Positions 1-6,699 are shown, numbered from the stretch's first letter. The stretch: DNA of 7,404 bases from Pseudomonadota bacterium (GCA_020347585.1 CP070733.1:1936962-1944365); one strand, 5' to 3'. Notes: generated by a model from the sequence alone, not told the origin. Numbers and translations: made by a program.

Positions 1-189
1 CCCTTCACCTTGGCCGACGCCGAGCTTGACGCAACCTTCCTCGCCGAGGCAAAGGAGCAGGGACTGGTTACCCTCAAGGGGCACCGTTCGGTAGGTGGCA
101 TGCGCGCCAGCATCTACAACGCCATGCCCGAAGCGGGGGTCGATGCGCTAATCGACTTCATGGCGGATTTCGAATCACGCAATGCTTGA
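1..189 (+). CDS. serC: Phosphoserine aminotransferase, C-terminal fragment (5' end outside window)
   Basis: The last 62 codons of SerC, open at the left edge and ending in TGA at 187-189. SerC is the PLP-dependent cytosolic enzyme that converts 3-phosphohydroxypyruvate and glutamate to O-phosphoserine; in many bacteria it also serves pyridoxal-phosphate synthesis. The visible part contains the family's C-terminal signature GHRSVGGMRASIYNAMP (codons 28-44 of the fragment), whose His-Arg pair belongs to the substrate phosphate/carboxylate-binding region, followed by the usual final helix ending in DFMADFESRNA. The PLP lysine and the N-terminal two-thirds are not in the window, so completeness cannot be judged. 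The next gene starts 18 nt downstream and encodes the preceding step of the same pathway, which supports the assignment. Confidence 0.95.
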   Translation, partial: PFTLADAELDATFLAEAKEQGLVTLKGHRSVGGMRASIYNAMPEAGVDALIDFMADFESRNA

Positions 190-207
190 GGCGGGTCACC
201 GACGCTT

Positions 208-1371
208 ATGTACAAGATCCTTACTTTAAACAATATATCTGTAGCCGGACTCGAACGCTTGCCACGGGAGCACTACGAGATCGCCTCGGAGATTCAGCAC
301 CCGGATGCCATCCTGCTGCGCTCCTATAACATGCACCAGATGGAAATACCGGAGACCTTGCAGGCGGTTGGCCGCGCGGGCGCCGGCGTGAATAACATCC
401 CAGTCGCTGGAATGTCGCAACGCGGCATTCCTGTATTTAATGCACCGGGCGCCAACGCCAACGCGGTTAAGGAACTGGTGGTTGCCGGTCTGCTGCTGGC
501 CAGTCGTAACATTTGCCAGGCATGGGACTATGCGCGGCACCTGCAGGGCGAGGACGCCGATATCGGCAAGCAGGTGGAGGCGGGAAAGAAGCAGTTCGCC
601 GGTTTTGAGCTGCCAGGACGCACGCTGGGTGTGATTGGCCTGGGCGCCATCGGGCGGTCGGTCGCCAACATTGCGGTCGAACTGGGAATGAAGGTGGTGG
701 GTTTCGATCCCGGGCTGACCGTCGAAGGCGCCTGGCAATTGTCGTCGACAGTCGAGAAGGCACCATCGGTGGATGCATTACTGTCCCGCGTCGACTACGT
801 TACCTTCCATGTTCCGCTGGTCGATGCGACGCGCCACATGATCAACGCTGATCGCCTGAAGAACATGAAGCAGGATGTGGTGATCCTCAATTTTTCGCGG
901 CAGGGCATCGTTGATGATGTGGCAGTGTGTGATGCCATGGAGCAGGGTAAGGTGTACGCATACGTGTGCGATTTTCCCGGTAACCTGCTGAACGGCAATC
1001 CGCGCGTCATTGCGCTGCCGCACCTTGGGGCCTCGACCCGCGAGGCGGAGGATAACTGTGCCATCATGGTGGCCGAACAGGTACGCGACTACCTGGAAAA
1101 CGGTAATGTGCGCAACTCCGTGAATTTTCCGGAAGTGGTGATGCCGCGCAGCGAGGGATATCGCCTGGCAGTGGTCAACAGCAATGTACCCAACATGCTC
1201 GGGCAGATATCGACAGCGGCTGCGAATGCCGGACTCAACATCATCGACATGCTGAACAAGTCACGTGGCGATCTGGCGTACACGCTGATCGATGTTGATA
1301 AGCCGGTGGGCGAGGCACTGATCGCGTCCATGCATGCCATCGATGGGGTATTGGCAGTACGTGCAATCTAG
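208..1371 (+). CDS. serA: Short ACT-domain 3-phosphoglycerate dehydrogenase family protein
   Basis: A 387-residue D-2-hydroxyacid dehydrogenase, most likely making 3-phosphohydroxypyruvate from 3-phosphoglycerate with NAD, the first step of serine synthesis. Visible parts: N-terminal substrate domain with GRAGAGVNNI (55-64) and NAPGANANAVKEL (78-90); Rossmann fold with GLGAIG (144-149) and an acidic residue after strand 2 (D167), which favours NAD; catalytic-type Arg in NFSRQG (R231); catalytic-type His in PHLGAST (H272); and a C-terminal ACT domain (about 319-387, NVPNMLGQIS at 326-335) that probably binds serine as feedback inhibitor. It lacks the extra intervening domain of long SerA proteins. 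The Glu expected about 29 residues after R231 is absent, and the R-to-H interval is 41 residues against 52 in E. coli SerA. I recall this shape from a short SerA-like family seen in Firmicutes and other bacteria. The start fits that family; purine-rich GAGGCGGG (188-195) is a distant ribosome site. Another 2-hydroxyacid substrate cannot be excluded. Confidence 0.88.
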   Translation: MYKILTLNNISVAGLERLPREHYEIASEIQHPDAILLRSYNMHQMEIPETLQAVGRAGAGVNNIPVAGMSQRGIPVFNAPGANANAVKELVVAGLLLASRNICQAWDYARHLQGEDADIGKQVEAGKKQFAGFELPGRTLGVIGLGAIGRSVANIAVELGMKVVGFDPGLTVEGAWQLSSTVEKAPSVDALLSRVDYVTFHVPLVDATRHMINADRLKNMKQDVVILNFSRQGIVDDVAVCDAMEQGKVYAYVCDFPGNLLNGNPRVIALPHLGASTREAEDNCAIMVAEQVRDYLENGNVRNSVNFPEVVMPRSEGYRLAVVNSNVPNMLGQISTAAANAGLNIIDMLNKSRGDLAYTLIDVDKPVGEALIASMHAIDGVLAVRAI

Positions 1372-1394
1372 TTCAGAGCCCCAACATTTAGCAT

Positions 1395-2471
1395 ATGACC
1401 GATTCCCTCAAATCATTGCGTGAGCGTATCGACGCTCTGGACGAAGAGATCCAGCAGCTCATTACGCAGCGCGCGTCACTTGCTGAGGAAGTCGCCAGAA
1501 CCAAGCAGAACGGCGAGGATGCAACCTTCTATCGGGCCGAGCGCGAGGCGCAGGTGTTGCGCCGGGTCATGGAGCGTAACCAGGGGCCGCTGAGCGACGA
1601 GGAGATGGCGCGGCTGTTTCGCGAGATCATGTCGGCGTGCCTGGCGCTAGAACTGCCGATGAACATCGCGTACCTGGGGCCCGAAGGTACGTTTACCCAG
1701 TCCGCGGCTCTCAAACACTTTGGCCATTCGGTCAATGCAGTGCCCATGGCCACGATCCAGGATGTGTTTCGGGAAGTGGAATCGGGCGCAGCACACTACG
1801 GTGTCGTGCCGGTGGAAAATTCCACCGAGGGCGTGGTCAACCATACGCTGGATCAGTTCATTAATTCACCGCTGCATATCTGTGGCGAAGTCGAGCTGCG
1901 CATCCATCATCACCTGCTGGCCGCGTCATCCGAGCGCGATCGGATCGAGCGGTTATATTCACACCGCCAATCACTGGCGCAATGCCGCGAATGGCTTGAC
2001 GTTCACATGTCGGGCGTTGACCTTGTCGAAGTCGCGAGCAATGCTGAGGCGGCGCGGCGTGCGGCGGTAGAGCCCAACGCAGCGGCCATCGCCGGCGAGA
2101 TGGCGGCGGAGATTTACGGCCTGGAGGCCATCGCCAGCAACATCGAGGATGAACCCGACAATACCACACGTTTTCTGGTCATCGGCAGGCGCCAGACGCC
2201 ACCCAGTGGTGCGGATAAGACTTCGTTGCTGATGTCGGCGCACAACAAGCCCGGCGCCTTATATCGTTTGCTGGCGCCATTTCAGCACCACAACATTTCC
2301 ATGTCCCGCATAGAGTCGCGGCCGTCGCGGCGTGGCATGTGGGACTACGTGTTCTTCGTCGATATCGAGGGACATGCAAAGCAGGAGGATGTCGCCGGGG
2401 CCATCGCCGAACTCGAAGAGGTCGCCAGCTTTGTGAAGGTGCTGGGTTCCTATCCCAAGGCGGTTCTTTGA
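1395..2471 (+). CDS. pheA: Bifunctional chorismate mutase / prephenate dehydratase (P-protein)
   Basis: A 358-residue cytosolic enzyme taking chorismate to prephenate and on to phenylpyruvate, committing flux to phenylalanine. Three domains are visible. The AroQ chorismate mutase spans about 5-85, with candidate active-site residues R11, R26, K37, R47 and E51. The prephenate dehydratase spans about 90-265, with YLGPEGTF (93-100), PVENSTEG (139-146) and the catalytic-type NTTRF (256-260). The ACT regulatory domain spans about 276-352, with GALY (287-290) and ESRP (307-310), the pair known for phenylalanine binding, so feedback inhibition by Phe is expected. Length and C-terminus (KVLGSYPKAVL) match pseudomonad PheA closely. 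It starts 23 nt after serA; no strong Shine-Dalgarno is seen, only AGAG at 1375-1378, so translation may depend partly on the upstream gene. No anomaly in the reading frame. Confidence 0.97.
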   Translation: MTDSLKSLRERIDALDEEIQQLITQRASLAEEVARTKQNGEDATFYRAEREAQVLRRVMERNQGPLSDEEMARLFREIMSACLALELPMNIAYLGPEGTFTQSAALKHFGHSVNAVPMATIQDVFREVESGAAHYGVVPVENSTEGVVNHTLDQFINSPLHICGEVELRIHHHLLAASSERDRIERLYSHRQSLAQCREWLDVHMSGVDLVEVASNAEAARRAAVEPNAAAIAGEMAAEIYGLEAIASNIEDEPDNTTRFLVIGRRQTPPSGADKTSLLMSAHNKPGALYRLLAPFQHHNISMSRIESRPSRRGMWDYVFFVDIEGHAKQEDVAGAIAELEEVASFVKVLGSYPKAVL

Positions 2472-2590
2472 GGGGCGCGAGTTCGCAGGCAGGCGTGCCG
2501 TGCGCCGGGTGCATCACGATCGTGAACAAGCACCACTAGCGGTATCAGCTGTTCCCGGTGTTGCTTCTGCTTTTACAAAACCAGGCTGCT
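2472..2590 (+). other. pheA-hisC intergenic region with two consecutive potential RNA hairpins
   Basis: This 119-nt gap is the longest in the window and holds no supported gene. The first inverted repeat (2484-2504) is an 8-bp stem, CGCAGGCA pairing with TGCC-G-TGCG, with one bulged G (2500) and loop GGCG. The second (2508-2534) has outer stem GGTGC/GCACC around a perfect 12-bp palindrome, TCACGATCGTGA (2514-2525), separated by an asymmetric internal loop (A against ACAA). No T-tract follows either, so an intrinsic terminator is unlikely. After 2550 the sequence becomes pyrimidine-rich (TTGCTTCTGCTTTTAC), which would leave the hisC initiation region unstructured. Possible roles are message processing or stabilisation, attenuation, or an operator at the palindrome. 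These are inferences from base pairing only. Confidence 0.45.
2582..2585 (+). promoter_or_regulatory. Ribosome binding site deciding the hisC start
   Basis: CAGG lies 5 nt before ATG 2591. The longer in-frame GTG start at 2558 has no purine-rich sequence before it and would add 11 residues, five of them consecutive leucines, ahead of the normal N-terminus. The ATG is therefore preferred. Confidence 0.5.
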
Positions 2591-3754
2591 ATGACGACAA
2601 CGACCCACAACAGTTGCGATCCCGCCTTCGATTTTGCGGCGTTGTCGAAATCCGGCGTGCGCGCTTTGCAGCCCTACCAGCCTGGCAAGCCGCTCGACGA
2701 GCTGGAGCGCGAGTACGGCATTCGCAATGCGGTGAAGCTGGCGTCCAATGAAAACCCGCTCGGTCCCGGGCCGCTCGTGCTTGAACGCATCCGCGGGGAG
2801 CTTGGTGAGCTGGCACGCTACCCGGATGGCAACGGTTTTGCGCTCAAGCAGGCGTTGTCCGCGAAACTCGGCGTTGGCACGGCGCAGCTTACCCTGGGCA
2901 ACGGCTCCAACGATGTGCTTGAACTGGTTGCCCGTGCCTTCGTTGACTGCGGCGACGAAGTGATTTTTTCCCAGCATGCATTCGCGGTGTATCCGATCGT
3001 GACGCAGGCCGTCGGCGCCCGCGCGGTAGTGACGCCGGCAGCCGATTGGGGGCAGGATCTGGATGCGATGCGCGCTGCAATCGGCGATCGCACCCGCCTG
3101 GTGTTCGTTGCTAATCCCAACAACCCGACCGGGACGTGGCTGACCGGCGCGGCGCTGCAGAATTTCCTCGACGCGGTGCCGTCGCAGGTGCTGGTGGTGC
3201 TCGATGAGGCGTATTTCGAGTACGCCGCTGACGGCGCGACCGGCGCCACGGGTTATCCAAGTGGTATAGCCTGGCTGTCGAGGTACCCGAACCTGATCGT
3301 CACTCGCACCTTTTCTAAGGCCTACGGGCTGGCTGGCCTGCGTATCGGGTATGGCGTGTCGCATCCGCAGATTGCCGATCTGCTTAATCGCGTGCGGCAG
3401 CCCTTTAATGTCAACAGCCTGGCGCTGGCTGCCGCATCCGCCGCGCTCGAGGATACGGATCACCTCGCGCATAGTCTGCAGGCGAACGCACACGGGATGG
3501 CGCAGCTTACAGGCGGGTTCGAATCGCTGGGACTGGAGTTCATACACTCTGCAGGTAACTTTGTCAGCGTACGCGTGGCGGTACGCGATGGCATGAGCGG
3601 CCTTGACGTGTACGAGGCGTTGTTGCGCCAGGGTGTGATCGTGCGCCCCGTGGCGAACTATGGCATGCCCGAACATCTGCGCATTACCGTCGGCACGGCA
3701 GCGGAAAACGCCCGTGTGCTGGACGCGCTTAAGACAACGCTGGTTGTCCCATGA
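2591..3754 (+). CDS. hisC: Histidinol-phosphate aminotransferase (HisC2-like, probable aromatic aminotransferase)
   Basis: A 387-residue fold-type I PLP aminotransferase. The known family reaction is imidazole-acetol phosphate plus glutamate to histidinol phosphate; many members also transaminate phenylpyruvate, 4-hydroxyphenylpyruvate or prephenate. Visible motifs: N-terminal LASNENPLGP (50-59), GNGSND (103-108), ANPNNPTGT (174-182), DEAYFEY (205-211; D205 contacts the PLP ring nitrogen), PLP-lysine motif TFSKAYGLAGLR (240-251; K243), and C-terminal substrate-carboxylate residues in RPVANYG (R352) and LRIT (R364). It lies between pheA and tyrA and overlaps tyrA by 4 nt. No other his gene is present, so a role in the final transamination to Phe and Tyr is likely, as proposed for pseudomonad HisC2. 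The start is ATG 2591, set by the CAGG site and family length; a GTG at 2558 is the alternative. Confidence 0.93.
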   Translation: MTTTTHNSCDPAFDFAALSKSGVRALQPYQPGKPLDELEREYGIRNAVKLASNENPLGPGPLVLERIRGELGELARYPDGNGFALKQALSAKLGVGTAQLTLGNGSNDVLELVARAFVDCGDEVIFSQHAFAVYPIVTQAVGARAVVTPAADWGQDLDAMRAAIGDRTRLVFVANPNNPTGTWLTGAALQNFLDAVPSQVLVVLDEAYFEYAADGATGATGYPSGIAWLSRYPNLIVTRTFSKAYGLAGLRIGYGVSHPQIADLLNRVRQPFNVNSLALAAASAALEDTDHLAHSLQANAHGMAQLTGGFESLGLEFIHSAGNFVSVRVAVRDGMSGLDVYEALLRQGVIVRPVANYGMPEHLRITVGTAAENARVLDALKTTLVVP

Positions 3755-4632
3755 GCAAGCCGCTGGTCAATCGACTCTGCGTCATCGGGGTGGGCCTGAT
3801 TGGCGGCTCGCTGGCGCGCGCGCTGCGCAATGCGGGGCAGGTCGGTGAGATCGTCGGTGCCGGGCGCAGCCGGACCCATCTGGAAACGGCGCGCGCGCTG
3901 GGTGTTATCGATCGTTTTGAGACTGATCTCGGCGCGGCGGTGCAGGGTGTCGACTTGGTCGTGATTGCCGTACCGCTGGGCGCGATGCAGGCTGTGTTCG
4001 AAACAATCGCCCCACGTCTTGCGCCGGATACGGTGCTGACCGACGTCGGCAGCGCCAAGGGCAGCGTGGTGGCGGCTGCGGTGACAGCGTTTGGCGAACT
4101 GCCTGGTACCCTGGTGCCAGGACACCCTATCGCGGGTACGGAAAAAAGCGGCGAGGAGGCATCATTCGCGGAACTGTTCCAACACCGCCGCGTGATTCTC
4201 ACACCGCACGCCAGCGTGTCGTCGGCCGCACTCGAGAAGGTGCGCGCCATGTGGGCAGCGGCGGGCGCCCAAGTGGTTGAGACCAGCGTCGAACACCATG
4301 ACCAGGTACTTGCCGCCACCAGCCATTTGCCGCACATGCTTGCCTATGCCCTGGTGGACACGCTGGCGCGCATGGACGACAGCCGCGAAATTTTCGACTA
4401 CGCTGCCGGCGGATTTCGTGATTTCACCCGCATCGCTTCCAGTGATCCGCAGATGTGGCATGACATCTGTGTTGCCAACCGTACGGCGCTGCTGGAAGTG
4501 CTGGAACGCTTTACGGATGATCTCGGGCAACTCACCGAGGCGATCCGCTGCGGCGACAGCGATTACCTGCGAGAGACCTTTACCCGGGCCAAACAGGAGC
4601 GGGACCAGTTCTGCGACACCGGCGATGTGTAG
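3751..4632 (+). CDS. tyrA: Prephenate/arogenate (cyclohexadienyl) dehydrogenase
   Basis: A 293-residue TyrA without a fused chorismate mutase or a C-terminal ACT domain. It oxidatively decarboxylates prephenate to 4-hydroxyphenylpyruvate, or arogenate to tyrosine. Visible: Rossmann motif GVGLIG (13-18) after strand 1; GAGRSR (36-41) at the end of strand 2, where NAD-dependent enzymes usually carry an acidic residue, so NADP use is possible; DVGSAKG (98-104); catalytic-type His in GHPIAGTE (H125); SHLPHMLAYAL (191-201; H192, H195); and the substrate-binding stretch GGFRDFTRIA (220-229; R223, R227). The start codon overlaps the hisC stop as ATGA (3751-3754), with little Shine-Dalgarno ahead of it, so translational coupling to hisC is expected. 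Which substrate is preferred cannot be read from the sequence. No ACT domain means any tyrosine inhibition would act at the active site. Confidence 0.95.
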   Translation: MSKPLVNRLCVIGVGLIGGSLARALRNAGQVGEIVGAGRSRTHLETARALGVIDRFETDLGAAVQGVDLVVIAVPLGAMQAVFETIAPRLAPDTVLTDVGSAKGSVVAAAVTAFGELPGTLVPGHPIAGTEKSGEEASFAELFQHRRVILTPHASVSSAALEKVRAMWAAAGAQVVETSVEHHDQVLAATSHLPHMLAYALVDTLARMDDSREIFDYAAGGFRDFTRIASSDPQMWHDICVANRTALLEVLERFTDDLGQLTEAIRCGDSDYLRETFTRAKQERDQFCDTGDV

Positions 4633-4659
4633 CGGCGGTCGCGACGGGAAGCATTAAGA

Positions 4660-5973
4660 ATGAGTGAAGAAAAAAACTTTCGCATCCAGCCGGGCGGTAC
4701 GCTGCGCGGCACGCTGCGGGTACCCGGCGACAAGTCCATTTCGCACCGCAGTATTATGCTGGGTTCGTTGGCCGAAGGGGTGACCGAGGTCAGCGGTTTT
4801 CTCGAAGGAGAGGACAGCCTTGCGACCCTGAACGCGTTTCGCGCCATGGGCATCGCTATTGAAGGACCCCACGACGGGCGGGTGGTGATTCATGGCGTGG
4901 GGATGCAAGGGCTGCAGGCACCTGCAGGCCCGTTGGATTTGGGGAACTCGGGTACCTCGATGCGCCTGCTCAGCGGCCTGCTCGCGGCACAGGCTTTCGA
5001 CTGCGAGCTCATCGGCGACGCCTCGCTCAGCCGCCGACCAATGCGTCGCGTGACCGAGCCGCTGGCGCAGATGGGTGCGCACGTTGAAACCACGGCGGCA
5101 GGCACACCGCCGCTGCGCGTGCGAGGGGGAACCGTGTTGCAGGGTATCGACTATGAACTGCCTGTGCCCAGCGCTCAGGTAAAGTCGTGCCTGTTGCTCG
5201 CCGGCCTGTACGCCCGGGGCAAGACCTGCGTCACCGAGCCGGCCCCAACGCGCGATCATACCGAGCGCATGCTCGAGGGATTTGGTTACCCGGTGGAGCG
5301 CAGCGCCAGCCGCGTGTGCGTGGCGGGTGGGGGCCGGCTGCGCGGTACCCGCATCGACGTCCCTGCGGATATCTCCTCGGCAGCGTTCTTCCTGGTTGGT
5401 GCCAGCATTGCTCCGGGGGCAGAACTCACCCTGGAGCATGTCGGCGTCAATCCGACACGCACCGGCGTCATAGAAATCCTGCGGCGCATGGGGGCGGAGA
5501 TCGAGGTTGCCAACGAACGGGTAGTCGGCGGCGAGCCGGTCGCTGACCTGCACGTGCGCGGGCGGGAGTTGCATGGCATCCGTGTACCCGAAGACCAGGT
5601 TCCGCTGGCGATCGACGAGTTTCCCGCTCTGTTCGTGGCGGCGGCCTGCGCCGCCGGCGAGACCGTGCTAACCGGGGCACGCGAGCTACGGGTCAAGGAG
5701 AGCGACCGCATCCAGGTGATGGTGGACGGTCTCACAGCGCTCGGCATCGAGGCAAGGGCAACCGAGGACGGGGCGGTTATCCAGGGCGGCCAAATGGTTG
5801 GCGGTCGCATCGACAGCCACGGCGACCACCGCATTGCCATGGCCTTCGCCATGGCCGGCCTGCGAGCCTCGGCAGAGATCACCGCAGAGGACTGTGCCAA
5901 CGTGGATACTTCGTTCCCGGACTTTTGCGCACTGGCGCGACAGGCCGGTCTTGCCGTCAGCGAGGTCCCGTGA
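4660..5973 (+). CDS. aroA: 3-phosphoshikimate 1-carboxyvinyltransferase (EPSP synthase)
   Basis: A 437-residue EPSP synthase joining shikimate-3-phosphate and phosphoenolpyruvate, the sixth step of the shikimate pathway. Visible: PGDKSISHR (22-30; K25, S26, R30), LGNSGTSMRLLSG (94-106), RRPMRRV (125-131), SAQVKSCLLLAGLYA (171-185), catalytic-type Asp in LAIDEFPA (D319), VKESDRI (345-351; E347) and SHGDHRIAM (386-394). The pattern follows the pseudomonad/Bacillus-type (class II-like) enzymes rather than E. coli AroA: L103 stands where E. coli has P101, while G98 corresponds to E. coli G96. The start is ATG 4660 with GGGAA (4646-4650) 9 nt upstream. It follows tyrA by 27 nt; in Pseudomonas the two are one fused protein. 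It runs to within 1 nt of cmk. Confidence 0.97.
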   Translation: MSEEKNFRIQPGGTLRGTLRVPGDKSISHRSIMLGSLAEGVTEVSGFLEGEDSLATLNAFRAMGIAIEGPHDGRVVIHGVGMQGLQAPAGPLDLGNSGTSMRLLSGLLAAQAFDCELIGDASLSRRPMRRVTEPLAQMGAHVETTAAGTPPLRVRGGTVLQGIDYELPVPSAQVKSCLLLAGLYARGKTCVTEPAPTRDHTERMLEGFGYPVERSASRVCVAGGGRLRGTRIDVPADISSAAFFLVGASIAPGAELTLEHVGVNPTRTGVIEILRRMGAEIEVANERVVGGEPVADLHVRGRELHGIRVPEDQVPLAIDEFPALFVAAACAAGETVLTGARELRVKESDRIQVMVDGLTALGIEARATEDGAVIQGGQMVGGRIDSHGDHRIAMAFAMAGLRASAEITAEDCANVDTSFPDFCALARQAGLAVSEVP

Positions 5974-5974
5974 G

Positions 5975-6679
5975 ATGACGGTGCCGGTAATCACGGTGGA
6001 CGGGCCGGGTGGCTCAGGCAAGGGCACTATAAGCCGGATGGTGGCGCAGCGGCTGGGCTGGCACATGCTGGATAGCGGGGCTCTATACCGCCTGGTGGCG
6101 CTGGGCGCGCTGCGCCACGGTCTCGATCTCAAGGACGAGGCGGAGCTGGCCGACTACGCAAGGCAACTGGACGCGGATTTCCGGCCGGGCACGTCGGCGG
6201 ACGCAGAGCCGGCAACTTTGCTGGAGGGAGAGGATGTCTCCCTCGAACTGCGCACCGAAACCTGTGGTAACGATGCCTCACGGGTGGCGGCCCTACCGGC
6301 GGTACGCGCCGCGTTGCTGGATCGGCAGCGGGCCTGGCGCGACGCGCCGGGACTGGTCGCCGACGGCCGGGACATGGGTACCGTGGTGTTCCCGGACGCG
6401 GAACTCAAGATTTTTCTCACCGCGAGTGTGGAAGAACGCGCCAGAAGACGCTATAAACAGTTGAAAGAAAAGGGGATTGATGGTAGTCTGGCCGGCCTTC
6501 TGAACGAGATCGCCGAGCGGGACAGACGTGACAGTCAGCGCGCCGTGGCGCCGTTGGTGCCGGCAGACGACGCGGTGGTTATCGACACCTCGGACTTGGG
6601 TATTGGAGAGGTGGTGGCGCGGGTCGGGCAGCTTTGCCGGGAGCGCCTCGGACAGGAGTTTGTTGAGGGGGTCGGGTAG
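5975..6679 (+). CDS. cmk: Cytidylate (CMP/dCMP) kinase
   Basis: A 234-residue P-loop kinase that phosphorylates CMP and dCMP with ATP; the E. coli enzyme is 227 residues. Visible: Walker A GPGGSGKGT (10-18; K16), DSGALYR (33-39) in the nucleoside-binding region, DGRDMGTVVFP (130-140) containing the CMP-binding Arg-Asp pair (R132, D133), and RDRRDSQR (182-189; R182, D186, R189), which matches the E. coli sugar and phosphate contacts. The start is ATG 5975, one nt after the aroA stop, with GAGG (5962-5965) inside aroA 9 nt upstream. The frame is open further upstream to 5798, but that part is the aroA shadow. The aroA-cmk-rpsA order is widely conserved in proteobacteria. Confidence 0.97.
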   Translation: MTVPVITVDGPGGSGKGTISRMVAQRLGWHMLDSGALYRLVALGALRHGLDLKDEAELADYARQLDADFRPGTSADAEPATLLEGEDVSLELRTETCGNDASRVAALPAVRAALLDRQRAWRDAPGLVADGRDMGTVVFPDAELKIFLTASVEERARRRYKQLKEKGIDGSLAGLLNEIAERDRRDSQRAVAPLVPADDAVVIDTSDLGIGEVVARVGQLCRERLGQEFVEGVG

Positions 6680-6699
6680 GCCAGCAGGGCGCCCGGCCG

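Noticed and set aside
2558..2590. GTG start extending HisC by 11 residues with five consecutive leucines, possibly a leader peptide or signal sequence
   Set aside because: No ribosome site precedes the GTG, the run is too short for a signal peptide, the enzyme is cytosolic, and ATG 2591 has CAGG at 5 nt and gives the usual family length.
2573..3676. Long antisense open frame of 367 codons opposite hisC
   Set aside because: It lies wholly opposite hisC, a convincing enzyme gene with all motifs intact. Its predicted protein has no recognisable domain and is rich in Arg, His and Gln, as expected for an antisense shadow in GC-rich DNA.
4102..4121. CCTGG/CCAGG inverted repeat inside tyrA
   Set aside because: It is a short stem inside coding sequence for the conserved LVPGHPIAGTE region, with no sign of a regulatory role.
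4654..5574. Antisense open frame of 306 codons opposite aroA
   Set aside because: It covers conserved aroA sequence, has low-complexity His/Arg/Ala-rich composition and no recognisable motif. It is a codon-bias shadow.
5836..5856. Direct repeat of GCCATGGCC within aroA
   Set aside because: It encodes the conserved AMAFAMAG segment after SHGDHRI. The repeat follows from the protein sequence and codon bias.
5798..5974. Upstream extension of the cmk frame inside aroA
   Set aside because: These codons are an out-of-frame reading of the conserved aroA C-terminus. The cmk protein family begins at MTVPVITVDGPGG, encoded from 5975.
6673..6698. GC-rich inverted repeats around the cmk stop (CGGG/CCCG and GGCC/GGCC) as a terminator
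   Set aside because: The stems are only 4 bp, compete with one another, and are followed by CGTATATTCACC rather than a T-run. Nothing supports intrinsic termination between cmk and rpsA.
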